DNA of 24,825 nucleotides from a virus, in the IMG/VR virus record IMGVR_UViG_3300008264_000023, positions 1 through 24,825 of that record. One strand, written 5' to 3'. Under the pieces are notes generated by a model, which was given only the letters and a program-made list of their open reading frames with translations, searched no databases and was not told where the DNA came from. Of the stretch, positions 14,182 through 22,141 are shown in pieces. Both the position numbers and the translations under genes were made by a program. Within the stretch, counting starts at the first letter, position 1. Each line of letters begins with the position of its first letter.

Positions 14182-14678
14182 CGCTCTCTATCTCTTGCCG
14201 GATCATGGATGCCCTGGCCGATCTGCTGCAGGGCGCGGCTCCCGAGGGGGAGTCCGACATTCCGTGGCTGGTCGGCAACCCAGCCAACCGCCGCCCCCAG
14301 TTGTTTCTAGATGCCTCCCGCGTGGCGGGGCCTGGTGATGGGGTGGTGATCGGAATTGACCAAGGCGACGTGAACGAGGGCCGATCCAGGGACGAGATCG
14401 CAGACACCTGCAGGGTGCTGTCAATCATGCCGGTGGTGCTCACTATCTCGATGCCCCGGCAACCGGGAGACCCCCCTAACTGGCAGCTGCTGGACCCGTT
14501 CTACGTGGCGGCCCATAGCAGAATCATGGCCCCGCCCCGCAACTTGGGAGGGCTATGCCAAAGCATTCAGTCAGACGGGCGGGCGTTTCCCGATCCCAAT
14601 TTGCAGGCATGTTGGCTAAGGCTCCTCTACACTGTCACCTACAAGACCGCAGAGTCTGATGTGACCGTGATCAGATGA
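14178..14678 (+). CDS. Probable tail terminator, lambda gpU-like
   Basis: This 166-residue protein has its start overlapping the previous stop (ATGA). The layout is an N-terminal helix (SISCRIMDALADLL), then strands (QLFLDASRVAGPGDGVVIGID; LSIMPVVLTI), a helix after a proline loop (LLDPFYVAAHSRIMA), and a closing strand with CWLRLLYTVTYKTAESDV. That is the pattern of phage tail terminator proteins, which cap the tail tube and set its final joining surface. It lies two genes before the tail tube protein, equivalent to U before V in lambda. Sequence identity to known terminators is not obvious to me, so the call rests on pattern and place. Confidence 0.5.
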   Translation: MTLSISCRIMDALADLLQGAAPEGESDIPWLVGNPANRRPQLFLDASRVAGPGDGVVIGIDQGDVNEGRSRDEIADTCRVLSIMPVVLTISMPRQPGDPPNWQLLDPFYVAAHSRIMAPPRNLGGLCQSIQSDGRAFPDPNLQACWLRLLYTVTYKTAESDVTVIR

Positions 14679-14917
14679 GCACTGAAGCCCCCACGCCTCC
14701 CCCGCTCCCCCAAGGGGCTGGGCAATTCATTTGGGAACCGGGCCAAGCCGGTTGGCAAGAGGTTGTGCCCTCTGCCGCTGTAGAGCCCCCTGACACCGAC
14801 CAGCCAGACCCTCAACCATCACCCCCCGAGGATTCGACCGATGCCCTACCGCGACCAAATCTTCCTGCTGGGCCCCGAAGTAACCAGCGGCACAGCGGTA
14901 ACACTGACCGGGGCTAA
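14675..14917 (+). CDS. Small proline-rich ORF overlapping the tail tube gene
   Basis: This 80-residue ORF starts with an ATGA overlap on the terminator stop and runs 77 bases into the tail tube gene in another frame. The N-terminal half (MSTEAPTPPPLPQGAGQFIW, then EPGQAGWQEV) looks like real protein. The rest is Pro/Asp/Ser-rich, and the last 25 residues read through the start of the tail tube gene, so they may be fortuitous. The 14678-14841 interval would otherwise be a 162-base gap in a tightly packed operon. It could be a small tail accessory protein, or could be joined to the tail tube frame by frameshifting. Confidence 0.45.
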   Translation: MSTEAPTPPPLPQGAGQFIWEPGQAGWQEVVPSAAVEPPDTDQPDPQPSPPEDSTDALPRPNLPAGPRSNQRHSGNTDRG

Positions 14918-15785
14918 CGCGATCCCTTGCGGATCGTTCGATCCCAATGTGGCTGACTGGGTCGAGGTTGAGCGAACACAGCTAGGCGCTCGCCCTGGTG
15001 CGCAGCGAGCGGCGGCGATCACCGAGCGCAAGGTTTCTGCTGACATTCCGTTTGAGTTTGCGGGTTCGGGCACCCGTGGCGCGATCTCGGCCCTCAATCC
15101 GGTGATGCTGGCTGCGGGTTTCAATTCCAGCGTGGTCGCGGGGAGCAGCGGCAGCGTGAGCTATGCCCTGGCATGGCCCCCACCGGCGGTCACCCACACC
15201 GCACGGTTTCACCGCGATGGCGTGGTGTACTCCGCCGCTGGCGGTCGAGTCAGCAAGCTGGTAATCAGCGGCCAGGCTGGGCAGCCATTGAGCGGTGTTG
15301 CCAGCTACATGGGCCTCTACCGCCCCCCTGCAACCGTCGCCAACCCAACCCCGAGTTATCCGGCGCCGTTGGCTAATGCGGTGCCGTTTGATTCATCCAG
15401 CACTACACCAGGCTCGCTGACATTTGCCGGCGTTGGAGTTTGCGTAGAGGCGTTTGAGCTGACCATTGAAAATATCACCCAGTATTACGATAATGCCGGG
15501 TGCGTGCCTCACATTGATTTTACCGACCGAACCGTAACATTTACCCTTACAATTGCCCGGCTGCCAATTGAAACATTAGACGTGTTTACCAATGCCTCTA
15601 ACTCTCAGCTAGGCGCGTTGGTGCTTCCAGTCGGTACGGTGGCTGGCAACATCAACACCTTCAACCTGCCACAGGTTCAGGTAATGCCCAGCCTTGTCAA
15701 TGTCAAGAATAGCAACTACATTCAGCTTCAGGGCCGGATGGTTGCCGAAGCGGCTAACCAAGAGCTGACGATTGTTCAGACTTGA
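14841..15785 (+). CDS. Major tail tube protein
   Basis: This 314-residue protein is the likely subunit of the tail tube, equivalent to lambda gpV. It begins MPYRDQIFLLGPEVTSGTAV, then has VEVERTQLGARPGAQRAAAI and SADIPFEFAGSGTRG, a pattern common in siphovirus tube proteins where an N-terminal arm is followed by strands with small-residue turns. The centre has long beta strands (FELTIENITQYYDN, DRTVTFTLTIARLPIE), and the C-terminus ends NYIQLQGRMVAEAANQELTI. It lies just before the two tail chaperone genes, as in lambda. The start at 14841 lies inside the preceding ORF; no better start is visible, because the conserved-looking sequence begins right at this Met. Confidence 0.75.
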   Translation: MPYRDQIFLLGPEVTSGTAVTLTGANAIPCGSFDPNVADWVEVERTQLGARPGAQRAAAITERKVSADIPFEFAGSGTRGAISALNPVMLAAGFNSSVVAGSSGSVSYALAWPPPAVTHTARFHRDGVVYSAAGGRVSKLVISGQAGQPLSGVASYMGLYRPPATVANPTPSYPAPLANAVPFDSSSTTPGSLTFAGVGVCVEAFELTIENITQYYDNAGCVPHIDFTDRTVTFTLTIARLPIETLDVFTNASNSQLGALVLPVGTVAGNINTFNLPQVQVMPSLVNVKNSNYIQLQGRMVAEAANQELTIVQT

Positions 15786-15796
15786 TCACCCCAAGC

Positions 15797-15824
15797 TGTC
15801 AACTTTAACCCCTGATTTTCTCTC
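15797..15824 (+). promoter_or_regulatory. Leader motif before the G-like chaperone gene
   Basis: TGTCAACTT at 15797-15805 is followed by TAACCCCTGA and a pyrimidine stretch up to the ATG at 15825. It matches the leaders before the capsid fusion (6322) and decoration (8543) genes. No Shine-Dalgarno motif is present. Confidence 0.3.
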
Positions 15825-16289
15825 ATGGCTTTCGATCTGATCGACATTGAAGACGACTACCCCTGCGAAGTAGCGCTTAAGGGCGCTGTAATGAATGATG
15901 GAAAAATCGAAGACAAGGTGTTTACCGCTATGTTTAGGCGAATGGAGCAGGAAGAAATCAATAAATTATTAAAAGAAATTGACGATGCTGACGCTGTAGC
16001 TCAAGCTATCAAACGGGGCGATTTATTGCCTGGTGATTCAGTTGCGGCTGTTACAAATATTGAGTTTGCTGGCAGAATCCTTGTGGGATGGATTGATCTT
16101 ACCCGCAATGGTGAAGTGATGGAATTTAACGAGCAAAATCGAAGGGCTGTTTTGCAAAAGCAAGGCATGGCGCAGGCGATTGTTGGGGCATGGTTCAACA
16201 TTCACTACAAGATGACCACTAAGGAAAGCGACACTTTGGGAAAGCGGGCAACCTCAAGGCCATCGCAAGGGAATGGTTTCGGCAAATGA
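15825..16289 (+). CDS. Tail assembly chaperone, lambda gpG-like
   Basis: This 154-residue protein lies between the tail tube and tape measure genes, the fixed position of gpG. Such proteins coat the tape measure during tail assembly and are absent from finished virions. The sequence is mixed alpha/beta and acidic (MAFDLIDIEDDYPCEVAL, TAMFRRMEQEEINKLLKEID, RILVGWIDLTRNGEVMEFNE). The C-terminal part after residue 140 differs between the unshifted and frameshifted products, because a lambda-type slippery heptamer lies at 16238-16244. The unshifted product ends after a basic KRATSRPSQGNGFGK tail. Confidence 0.75.
   Translation: MAFDLIDIEDDYPCEVALKGAVMNDGKIEDKVFTAMFRRMEQEEINKLLKEIDDADAVAQAIKRGDLLPGDSVAAVTNIEFAGRILVGWIDLTRNGEVMEFNEQNRRAVLQKQGMAQAIVGAWFNIHYKMTTKESDTLGKRATSRPSQGNGFGK
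16238..16244 (+). promoter_or_regulatory. Programmed -1 frameshift site GGGAAAG
   Basis: The heptamer is in the X XXY YYZ register of the G-like frame: G|GGA|AAG, with GGA at 16239 and AAG at 16242 (residue 140). It is the same heptamer used in lambda G-T. A -1 shift enters the frame of the 16286-16651 ORF, which is open from 16238 onward (GKAGNLKAIAREWFRQM, then TQAPAK). The product would be about 275 residues. Confidence 0.85.
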
Positions 16290-16651
16290 CCCAGGCGCCT
16301 GCCAAAACACGGGAGCAGGAGGACGCCGGGCAGCACCAAGCGGCCGAAGCCATGGGCATCGTCTACGTGCCTCAGCCCCGCGAGGATCGGCCAGAACCCA
16401 TTGAGCCCACCTGCTGGATATGGCCCGAGAACTGGGAGGCCTTCCTGCTCTGGTGCCAAGTCCAGACCCAATGGCATTACGCCACCGAGTACACCCCAGA
16501 GGGGCATCCGTACCGAGTGCGCACCGGGCTCAACTATCCGGCGGTGATCGCCCTGGCGGGCCTGCGGCGCGGCCGTGGCGCGGTTGCTGCGCTGATGGAT
16601 GATCTGCGCGTCATTGAGCTGGAACTGCTGACACTGCTGAGGGGTTCCTGA
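16244..16651 (+). CDS. Tail assembly chaperone T part (DUF1799-like), made as G-T fusion
   Basis: This frame continues the G-like protein after a -1 shift at 16238-16244. It could also start alone at ATG 16286 (121 residues, ATGA overlap), but the codons before that ATG already encode protein-like sequence (NLKAIAREWF), which favours the fusion. The body resembles DUF1799 proteins: CWIWPENWEAFLLWCQVQTQWH (split near residue 45 of the 121), YRVRTGLNYPAVIALAGLRR, then DDLRVIELELLTLL at the end. In lambda, gpGT recruits tail tube subunits to the tape measure through its T domain. The stop overlaps the tape measure start (TGATG). Confidence 0.8.
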   Translation, partial: AGNLKAIAREWFRQMTQAPAKTREQEDAGQHQAAEAMGIVYVPQPREDRPEPIEPTCWIWPENWEAFLLWCQVQTQWHYATEYTPEGHPYRVRTGLNYPAVIALAGLRRGRGAVAALMDDLRVIELELLTLLRGS

Positions 16652-19485
16652 TGGCCGTCAATTTTGACGCGATTCTGAAAATTGGGGCCGAAGTCGCAGG
16701 GATGGGCAGCGTCACAAAGCTCTCCGACACCTTGATCAGTGTGTCGAAATCGGCCAAGCTGGCGGCCCAAGAGAATGCTCGCGTCTTCAGCACCGACGGG
16801 ATAGAGCGTCAGATGGCTGCGGCCACGGCAGCATCAATCCAGATCCTGGATGCCGACAAGCAGGTGCTGGCGTCACGGATGAAGCTGTTGGACAACGACA
16901 GGGACCGTGCAGCGGCCCAGAACCAAATGGCGGCCCTGGAGGTGAAGGGCGCGGAGTTGCGGCGCAAGCAGACAGAAGAGCAGTTGGCCGGCGAACTAAA
17001 GACAGCCCAGGCAAAAAAGACGGCCACCCAACTGGAGCTGCAGCGGGCCCAATCGGTGGTTTCTACTGCTGGCGCCTACGGCAAGATCACGCCCGAGATG
17101 TTGCGGCAGACCGAGGCCGCCAGGACCGCTAACCGAATTGCACAGGAAGAGCTAGTAATAGCTACAAACATTGTCGCCAAAAAAAGAGAAGTAGCAGATG
17201 CGCAACTCAGGGCGGCTCTGGCTCAGGCCGAGTCGTTGCGCGTGGTTCACGTAGAAGCCACCCGCCTTCAGTCGGTCCTGTCTGGCCTCAACAGGATCGA
17301 CGCATCTTTCAGCCGGGGATTCGATGCTGTGCTCAACAGCCGATCCTGGCAGGCTGCTGCTGCTGCTGCTGCAGGGTTTGGCGTTGCGCTGGCGACCAGC
17401 ACCAAAGCAGCCATCGACTTTGAGACCAGTGTTTCCCGCGTGCGCAAAGTCATGGATGGCCTGGAGACACCTAAGGCAATTAAGGAAATATCAACTGAGA
17501 TCATTGGCCTCTCCAAGCAACTGCCCGTTTCCGCCAAGGGGTTTGCAGAGATTTACGCTGCTGCAGGGGCTTCAGGTATCGCCAGGAGCGAGGTCAAGGC
17601 ATTTGCCAAGGACGTGGCGGGCCTTAGTGTTGCTTTTGAGATGACAGCAGATCAGGCCGGCACGTCTATAGCAAAGTTGCGCAACAGCCTTGGCATGACT
17701 CAGACCGAGGTTATGAAGTTGGCCGATGCCATGAACTACCTCGACCAAAAAACAGCGGCCAGAGCCTCCCAGTTGGTTGAGTTTGCCTTGCGTTCTGGCG
17801 CCGTTGGACAACAGGCAGGACTGGCAGCAGAAAAAACAGTAGCGTTTGGCGCGGCCATGATCTCGTCTGGTGCTGACACGGAGGTAGCCGCGACCTCGTT
17901 TAACAACATGGTCAAAGCGCTGACGCGGGGCAATTCGATGACCGAACGGCAGGTTGCCGCGTTGCAGACCTTAGGCTTTGTCGGGAAAGATGCAGGCCTA
18001 AATTTAGCCAAAGCAATGCAAGAGAGCGCCGAGCCTACAATTAGAGACTTTATTAGCCGTATCAAGGCAATGCCCAAAGAAATGCAGGCGTCTATAATTT
18101 CTGATTTCTTTGGTGACGAGACAAGGGCTTTGCCTGCGTTAATTCAGAACGTCGATACCCTGGCAAAGTCTTTAGACGCTGTTGCCGGCCCAGGTAATTA
18201 CGCTGGATCAATGGCTAAAGAACTTGGCGTGCAAATGGGCACTACTGCGGCGCAAATGCAGCTAGCAAAAAATAACGTAGAAGCGCTGCAGATAGAAATA
18301 GGCAACTTAATAGTGCCAATTATTAATAATCTAGTTCCTGGTCTTATTGCAATAGTTCGGGCAATTTCAGGACTTGCCGAATTCAATCCCTTGCTCACAC
18401 AAATAGCAATTGGAATTGGCGCTATTGGAGCAGCGGCGATCATCGCCCTGCCCGTTGTGGCTGGGCTTGGGATGGCCATCAAAACCATTGCCGGCTTTGG
18501 CCTGGGGGCCACTCTTGCCGGCTGGGCTGGGGCCATGCCGGCGGTAACAGCAGGTCTGGCGGGCATGGCCAGCACCATCGCCTCAGTCGCCACCGGCCTG
18601 GCTGCCCTGGTTGCCGGGTTCGTGACCGCCCCGATTCTGATCGGCGCGGCAGCCGTGGCCACGGCTGTTGTTGTTTTCTCATTCCGCGACCAGATCGCCG
18701 ATGCCTTCCGGGGGCTCTGGGATCTGATCGCCAACCCCACCACCGGATTCGTCGCAATGATCGGCGGCGGCTGGAACATAATGATGGACGGCATCAGCAG
18801 CTATGCCAGCAACATCCTCACCAATCTGGGCGAGAACTGGACGGCCTTCATCGACACCATCATCGGGTCAGAGAATGGCTTGATTGCACGCCTGGGGCAA
18901 ACTTGGAACCTGGCTATGGATGGGATGAGGGACTATGCCGTGGGCCTGGGGCAGCCCATTACCGATGCCTGGGAATCGATCGTTGGCACGGTGCGGGGGG
19001 TGATCAATTCGGCCCTCAGCCTGGCAGGGCGGGCGGTCAATGCCTTCATTGAGCAGATCAACCGCCTTATTCAGGCGGCCAATTCGGTGAGCGCCGCCGT
19101 GCGGGGTCCGCAGTTGGGGATGATCCAACCGGTGCAGGTGCCCCAGTTTGCCGTAGGCGGCCGGGTGGATCGGCCAACGCTGATCATGGCCGGCGAGGCG
19201 GGCCCCGAGTACATCGTTCCTCAGAAGAAGGTGCCGCAGTTCATTGCTGCGCAGATGGGGGACCAGGGCCTCGGCATTCGCCAGGGTGCCGCTGCTGGCG
19301 GGGGCTCCAGAGGCGGCACCTTCGCCCCAACGATCCAGGTTCAAACCGGCCCAGTCCAGCAGCAGCCCGACGGCTCCCAGTGGATCCGGCGCGAGGATGC
19401 CGAGGCCATGGTGGCCGATGGTGTTGGCCAGCTCTGGCACCACCTGCAGAGCTATGACGGGCGCAAGGCCCTGGGCATGGCCTGA
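16651..19485 (+). CDS. Tape measure protein, TP901 type
   Basis: This 944-residue protein is the internal ruler of the tail and probably helps DNA pass the host envelope. Residues 40-215 are long Ala/Gln/Glu/Lys helices. An (Ala)6 run encoded by GCT repeats lies near residue 235. Residues 255-560 match the TP901 tape measure core (SVSRVRKVMDGLE, LSKQLPVSAKGFAEIYAAAG, AFEMTADQAGTSIAKL, SFNNMVKALTRG, DFFGDETRALPALIQN, QLAKNNVEALQIEIG). Several hydrophobic segments follow at about 580-680. The C-terminus has the recurrent FAVGGRVDRPTLI and AGEAGPEYIVP motif (about 834-862). By the usual 0.15 nm per residue the tail would be roughly 140 nm, similar to lambda. Confidence 0.93.
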   Translation: MAVNFDAILKIGAEVAGMGSVTKLSDTLISVSKSAKLAAQENARVFSTDGIERQMAAATAASIQILDADKQVLASRMKLLDNDRDRAAAQNQMAALEVKGAELRRKQTEEQLAGELKTAQAKKTATQLELQRAQSVVSTAGAYGKITPEMLRQTEAARTANRIAQEELVIATNIVAKKREVADAQLRAALAQAESLRVVHVEATRLQSVLSGLNRIDASFSRGFDAVLNSRSWQAAAAAAAGFGVALATSTKAAIDFETSVSRVRKVMDGLETPKAIKEISTEIIGLSKQLPVSAKGFAEIYAAAGASGIARSEVKAFAKDVAGLSVAFEMTADQAGTSIAKLRNSLGMTQTEVMKLADAMNYLDQKTAARASQLVEFALRSGAVGQQAGLAAEKTVAFGAAMISSGADTEVAATSFNNMVKALTRGNSMTERQVAALQTLGFVGKDAGLNLAKAMQESAEPTIRDFISRIKAMPKEMQASIISDFFGDETRALPALIQNVDTLAKSLDAVAGPGNYAGSMAKELGVQMGTTAAQMQLAKNNVEALQIEIGNLIVPIINNLVPGLIAIVRAISGLAEFNPLLTQIAIGIGAIGAAAIIALPVVAGLGMAIKTIAGFGLGATLAGWAGAMPAVTAGLAGMASTIASVATGLAALVAGFVTAPILIGAAAVATAVVVFSFRDQIADAFRGLWDLIANPTTGFVAMIGGGWNIMMDGISSYASNILTNLGENWTAFIDTIIGSENGLIARLGQTWNLAMDGMRDYAVGLGQPITDAWESIVGTVRGVINSALSLAGRAVNAFIEQINRLIQAANSVSAAVRGPQLGMIQPVQVPQFAVGGRVDRPTLIMAGEAGPEYIVPQKKVPQFIAAQMGDQGLGIRQGAAAGGGSRGGTFAPTIQVQTGPVQQQPDGSQWIRREDAEAMVADGVGQLWHHLQSYDGRKALGMA

Positions 19486-19970
19486 TGCCTGCCACCGGCC
19501 CCTACGTCTGGACCCAGACCATCAAATGGATGGACCCCGGCGGCGTGGCCCGGGCCCGCTGGCACCGGCTCGACCTGGTGAACAACAGCCCCTTCAGCAG
19601 CTGGGATGCAGGCGACGGTGACGGGCCCCAGGCCTGGCGGTATCAGGAGTTCAACTGCCCAGGGTTTGATTCGGGCCTGGTGGCTTCATCGGTGCAGATC
19701 GCGTGCGCTTACTCCGCAGCGGCCCTGGCCCTGGCACGGCAGGCGGAGGCCGCGGGCTGGTTCTTTGATCTCACCCACTACCAGATCGTCGCCAGCGGCC
19801 TGGTGCGGGTTGATTCAGTCCTGATGGGCAGCGTCACCGTTTCAGGCGGCTTGACGGGGTTCACGATCGCTGCTGAACAGACCCTGCCACCGGTTGCGGT
19901 TTCGGTGCCGTCGCTGCTCCTGACGCAGCAGAACATCGGCACCCCCTGCAGGCTGGAGTTCCGCCAATGA
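19485..19970 (+). CDS. Minor tail protein, distal end, family not recognised
   Basis: This 161-residue protein sits between the tape measure and the tail hub, where lambda encodes M, L, K and I, so it probably belongs to the tail-tip initiator. It begins MPATGPYVWTQTIKWMDPGG, has WRYQEFNCPGFDSGL and LALARQAEAAGWFFDLTHYQ in the centre, and beta strands after (LVRVDSVLMGSVTVSGG). The alternation of strands with short Gly/Pro turns suits a distal-tail ring protein. No cysteine protease or iron-sulphur motif like lambda K or L is visible. It overlaps both neighbours (TGATG, ATGA). It is GC-rich throughout. Confidence 0.6.
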   Translation: MPATGPYVWTQTIKWMDPGGVARARWHRLDLVNNSPFSSWDAGDGDGPQAWRYQEFNCPGFDSGLVASSVQIACAYSAAALALARQAEAAGWFFDLTHYQIVASGLVRVDSVLMGSVTVSGGLTGFTIAAEQTLPPVAVSVPSLLLTQQNIGTPCRLEFRQ

Positions 19971-22141
19971 TTGCGTTTTCGAGCTCCAGCCCCAGCGGCT
20001 CCCGGCATGGCAAAACGTCAATCGCCCTGGGCGCCGCCGCTCCTGCCGCCCTAGGTGGCGCGGCCAAAGTCTCGGCCACCGGCGGTGTCGAACCAGCCAG
20101 CGACTGGAACTCCCCCCAGCGGGCGGTGCAGCTCCTTGAACGAGCCCCTATCATCTGGTGCCGGCGGATCGGCGACAGCTGCAGCAGCCCCTCGGACGCT
20201 GGCATCGGCGGGGTGATTGTCTCACCTGGGGCATCCGCCTGCCGGTTCGATTCACCAGAGATCGACGGTGATCCGGTCGCCAATGCCGTTGCCGCGAAAT
20301 ACCGGTTAGTCGTCAGCCAGGGAAGGCTGGGAGGCATCCATGTGCGCGACGTTTTCCAGGGCCGTTGCCGAGTCGGTGCGTTTTCCCAGGCCTACGGCAA
20401 GCCCGCGGGCAGGTGGACCCCCGGCAATTTCCTGGTCGATGTTTATGACGGCGCTCAACTTATAGCCAATAAAGTCGAAGCCCCTACCCAATGTGGCACG
20501 GCTGGAACATATGAAGGACTAACTACTTTCAGTTTTGCTGCTACATATTTCAACGGCTTTGACGAAAACGGCGTCGGCCTGCCAGACCGTGGCCACTGGA
20601 AGCGGCAGATTCATCTATTCATTCGCAATGGCGTCGAAACAACCAGGCTCCTGGATAACACTTACGGCAGCTCTAATAACCTGGCTGATTTATACTTATT
20701 CCTTCTGAACAATGATGGCCACACTTCAGATGTGCAGATTGATCGAGAATCACTAACTACAGCAGCTCGATTCATGGATGTTAATGGGCTGTTTTGGAAT
20801 GGCGAGCTATCTGGCCCAACCAGTATCAGCGATTTGATGAGCAAGATTGGGCCCTATTACATGGTCCGAGAAACTAAAATCAATGGCCGCTACGGCCTGC
20901 GGCCATTGCTGCCCGTTACGCCATCGGGCGCGATTGACACTGGCCCGCTGCAGCCTGAATGGGTTTTCAACAACGAATCGATTGTTGATGGCAGCTACAC
21001 ATTTCAGGGTGTGGGTCCCGAGGCTAGAAGGCCTTATGTGGCGCTAGCGGCATGGCGGCAACAGGGTGGCGCGGGACTGGATCGAATGATCCGAACCACG
21101 CCAGTAAGCTACGGCGACACCCCAGATACTGCGCCAACAGAGGAGCATGATCTAACTCAATCCGTTACCACCGAAATTCATGCAGTTAGGGCGATGCGGT
21201 TTGGTCAGGCAAAGCGCCGATACATCACCCACACAGCATCTGTGGCCATCAAGCCTGGCTATTGGAATTCCACCCTGGGCGAAGGTGAGTTGATTGCATT
21301 GCAGCTGGATCGCACTGATCTGGAGGCCGGAACGACTGATCAGCTGCGCGAGTGGTACTGGATCACCAGCACCAATATCAGCCGAGATGGTCAGCTGAAA
21401 CTGGCCCTGGAGCAATGCCCGGTTGACGCACTGCATCGGTCGCTGGTGGCCCTCGATGTTGCGGCGGTCACTGCCCACGGCGGCATCTGGCCATCAGGGG
21501 ATTCCGCCCCCTCCTGCGATGCGGATCCCAGCAGGGCCACCGATTGCTCGATCCCCCCCGAGGATGCTGACGCCTGGACAGATGATCAGGTCTGGTTCTA
21601 CGCCCGTAACGGACGCAAGCCTGGGCCAGGCGAATTTGTGGACGGCGGTTGGCGCAGCGGGCCATCCCCGGTTCCTCCAGCTGGGCCCACGGGTGGCGGT
21701 GGTGGCGGTGGTGGTGGCGCCCCTGCTCCGCTGCCACCGACTGGCCCTGTCGAGCCCCCTGGCATCCCGACCTACCCCAGCACGCCTGACGGCCCGGCAG
21801 ATCCGCCGTTACCACCTCAACCCCCGGCAGACTTCACAAAATATACGCTCATTGTTGGTCTTAGACGTATAAACGAAAGCGCGTGGGGCGGGCTGGACCT
21901 GAGCGGCTTTCCAGAGGCTCGAATTGAGCAACGGAATATTTTCATCACCCCTGGCCAGACAGCAAGAGTAACCAATATAACCCAAGACGACAACGGAATT
22001 GACTATCTTGTGGTCAGTGTTTTTAATGCAGACGGGAGCTTTGCTGTTGCAAACGATTACTTTAAGTCCGATTTTGTAGGCGGCGTAAATGGGTGGGTGT
22101 ATCAATGGCTAACCCAATCATTAAGTCCTGGCTACATATAA
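19967..22141 (+). CDS. Tail hub / tip attachment protein, gpJ-like
   Basis: A 724-residue central tail-tip protein. Residues about 150-260 carry strands (RWTPGNFLVDVYDGA, KRQIHLFIRNG). Residues about 268-315 (DVNGLFWNGELSGPTSISDL, then IGPYYMVRE) match the segment of gpJ-type hubs in which a short helix leads to the second hub domain, and residues 390-500 continue that barrel (HTASVAIKPGYWNSTLGEG). Much shorter than lambda gpJ (1132 residues), it lacks long fibronectin repeats. After residue about 500 come a Cys-bearing loop, a Pro-rich linker with nine consecutive Gly near 576, and a final 100-residue AT-richer domain (FTKYTLIVGLRRINESAWGG onward) of unknown fold. The stop overlaps the next start by TAATG. 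Confidence 0.75.
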   Translation: MIAFSSSSPSGSRHGKTSIALGAAAPAALGGAAKVSATGGVEPASDWNSPQRAVQLLERAPIIWCRRIGDSCSSPSDAGIGGVIVSPGASACRFDSPEIDGDPVANAVAAKYRLVVSQGRLGGIHVRDVFQGRCRVGAFSQAYGKPAGRWTPGNFLVDVYDGAQLIANKVEAPTQCGTAGTYEGLTTFSFAATYFNGFDENGVGLPDRGHWKRQIHLFIRNGVETTRLLDNTYGSSNNLADLYLFLLNNDGHTSDVQIDRESLTTAARFMDVNGLFWNGELSGPTSISDLMSKIGPYYMVRETKINGRYGLRPLLPVTPSGAIDTGPLQPEWVFNNESIVDGSYTFQGVGPEARRPYVALAAWRQQGGAGLDRMIRTTPVSYGDTPDTAPTEEHDLTQSVTTEIHAVRAMRFGQAKRRYITHTASVAIKPGYWNSTLGEGELIALQLDRTDLEAGTTDQLREWYWITSTNISRDGQLKLALEQCPVDALHRSLVALDVAAVTAHGGIWPSGDSAPSCDADPSRATDCSIPPEDADAWTDDQVWFYARNGRKPGPGEFVDGGWRSGPSPVPPAGPTGGGGGGGGGAPAPLPPTGPVEPPGIPTYPSTPDGPADPPLPPQPPADFTKYTLIVGLRRINESAWGGLDLSGFPEARIEQRNIFITPGQTARVTNITQDDNGIDYLVVSVFNADGSFAVANDYFKSDFVGGVNGWVYQWLTQSLSPGYI

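Noticed and set aside
17351-17370. GCT microsatellite in the tape measure gene
   Set aside because: It encodes a short alanine run in a helix-rich linker and keeps the frame, which is ordinary for tape measure proteins.
18198-19443. Long minus-strand frames opposite the tape measure gene (198 and 191 codons)
   Set aside because: They are antisense shadows of a GC-rich, well-identified gene, with low-complexity translations and no start context.
22093-22140. Upstream ATG at 22093 as the start of the LamG tail-tip gene
   Set aside because: It would overlap the hub gene by 49 bases. The ATG at 22141 gives the TAATG overlap typical here and matches the start of the domain.
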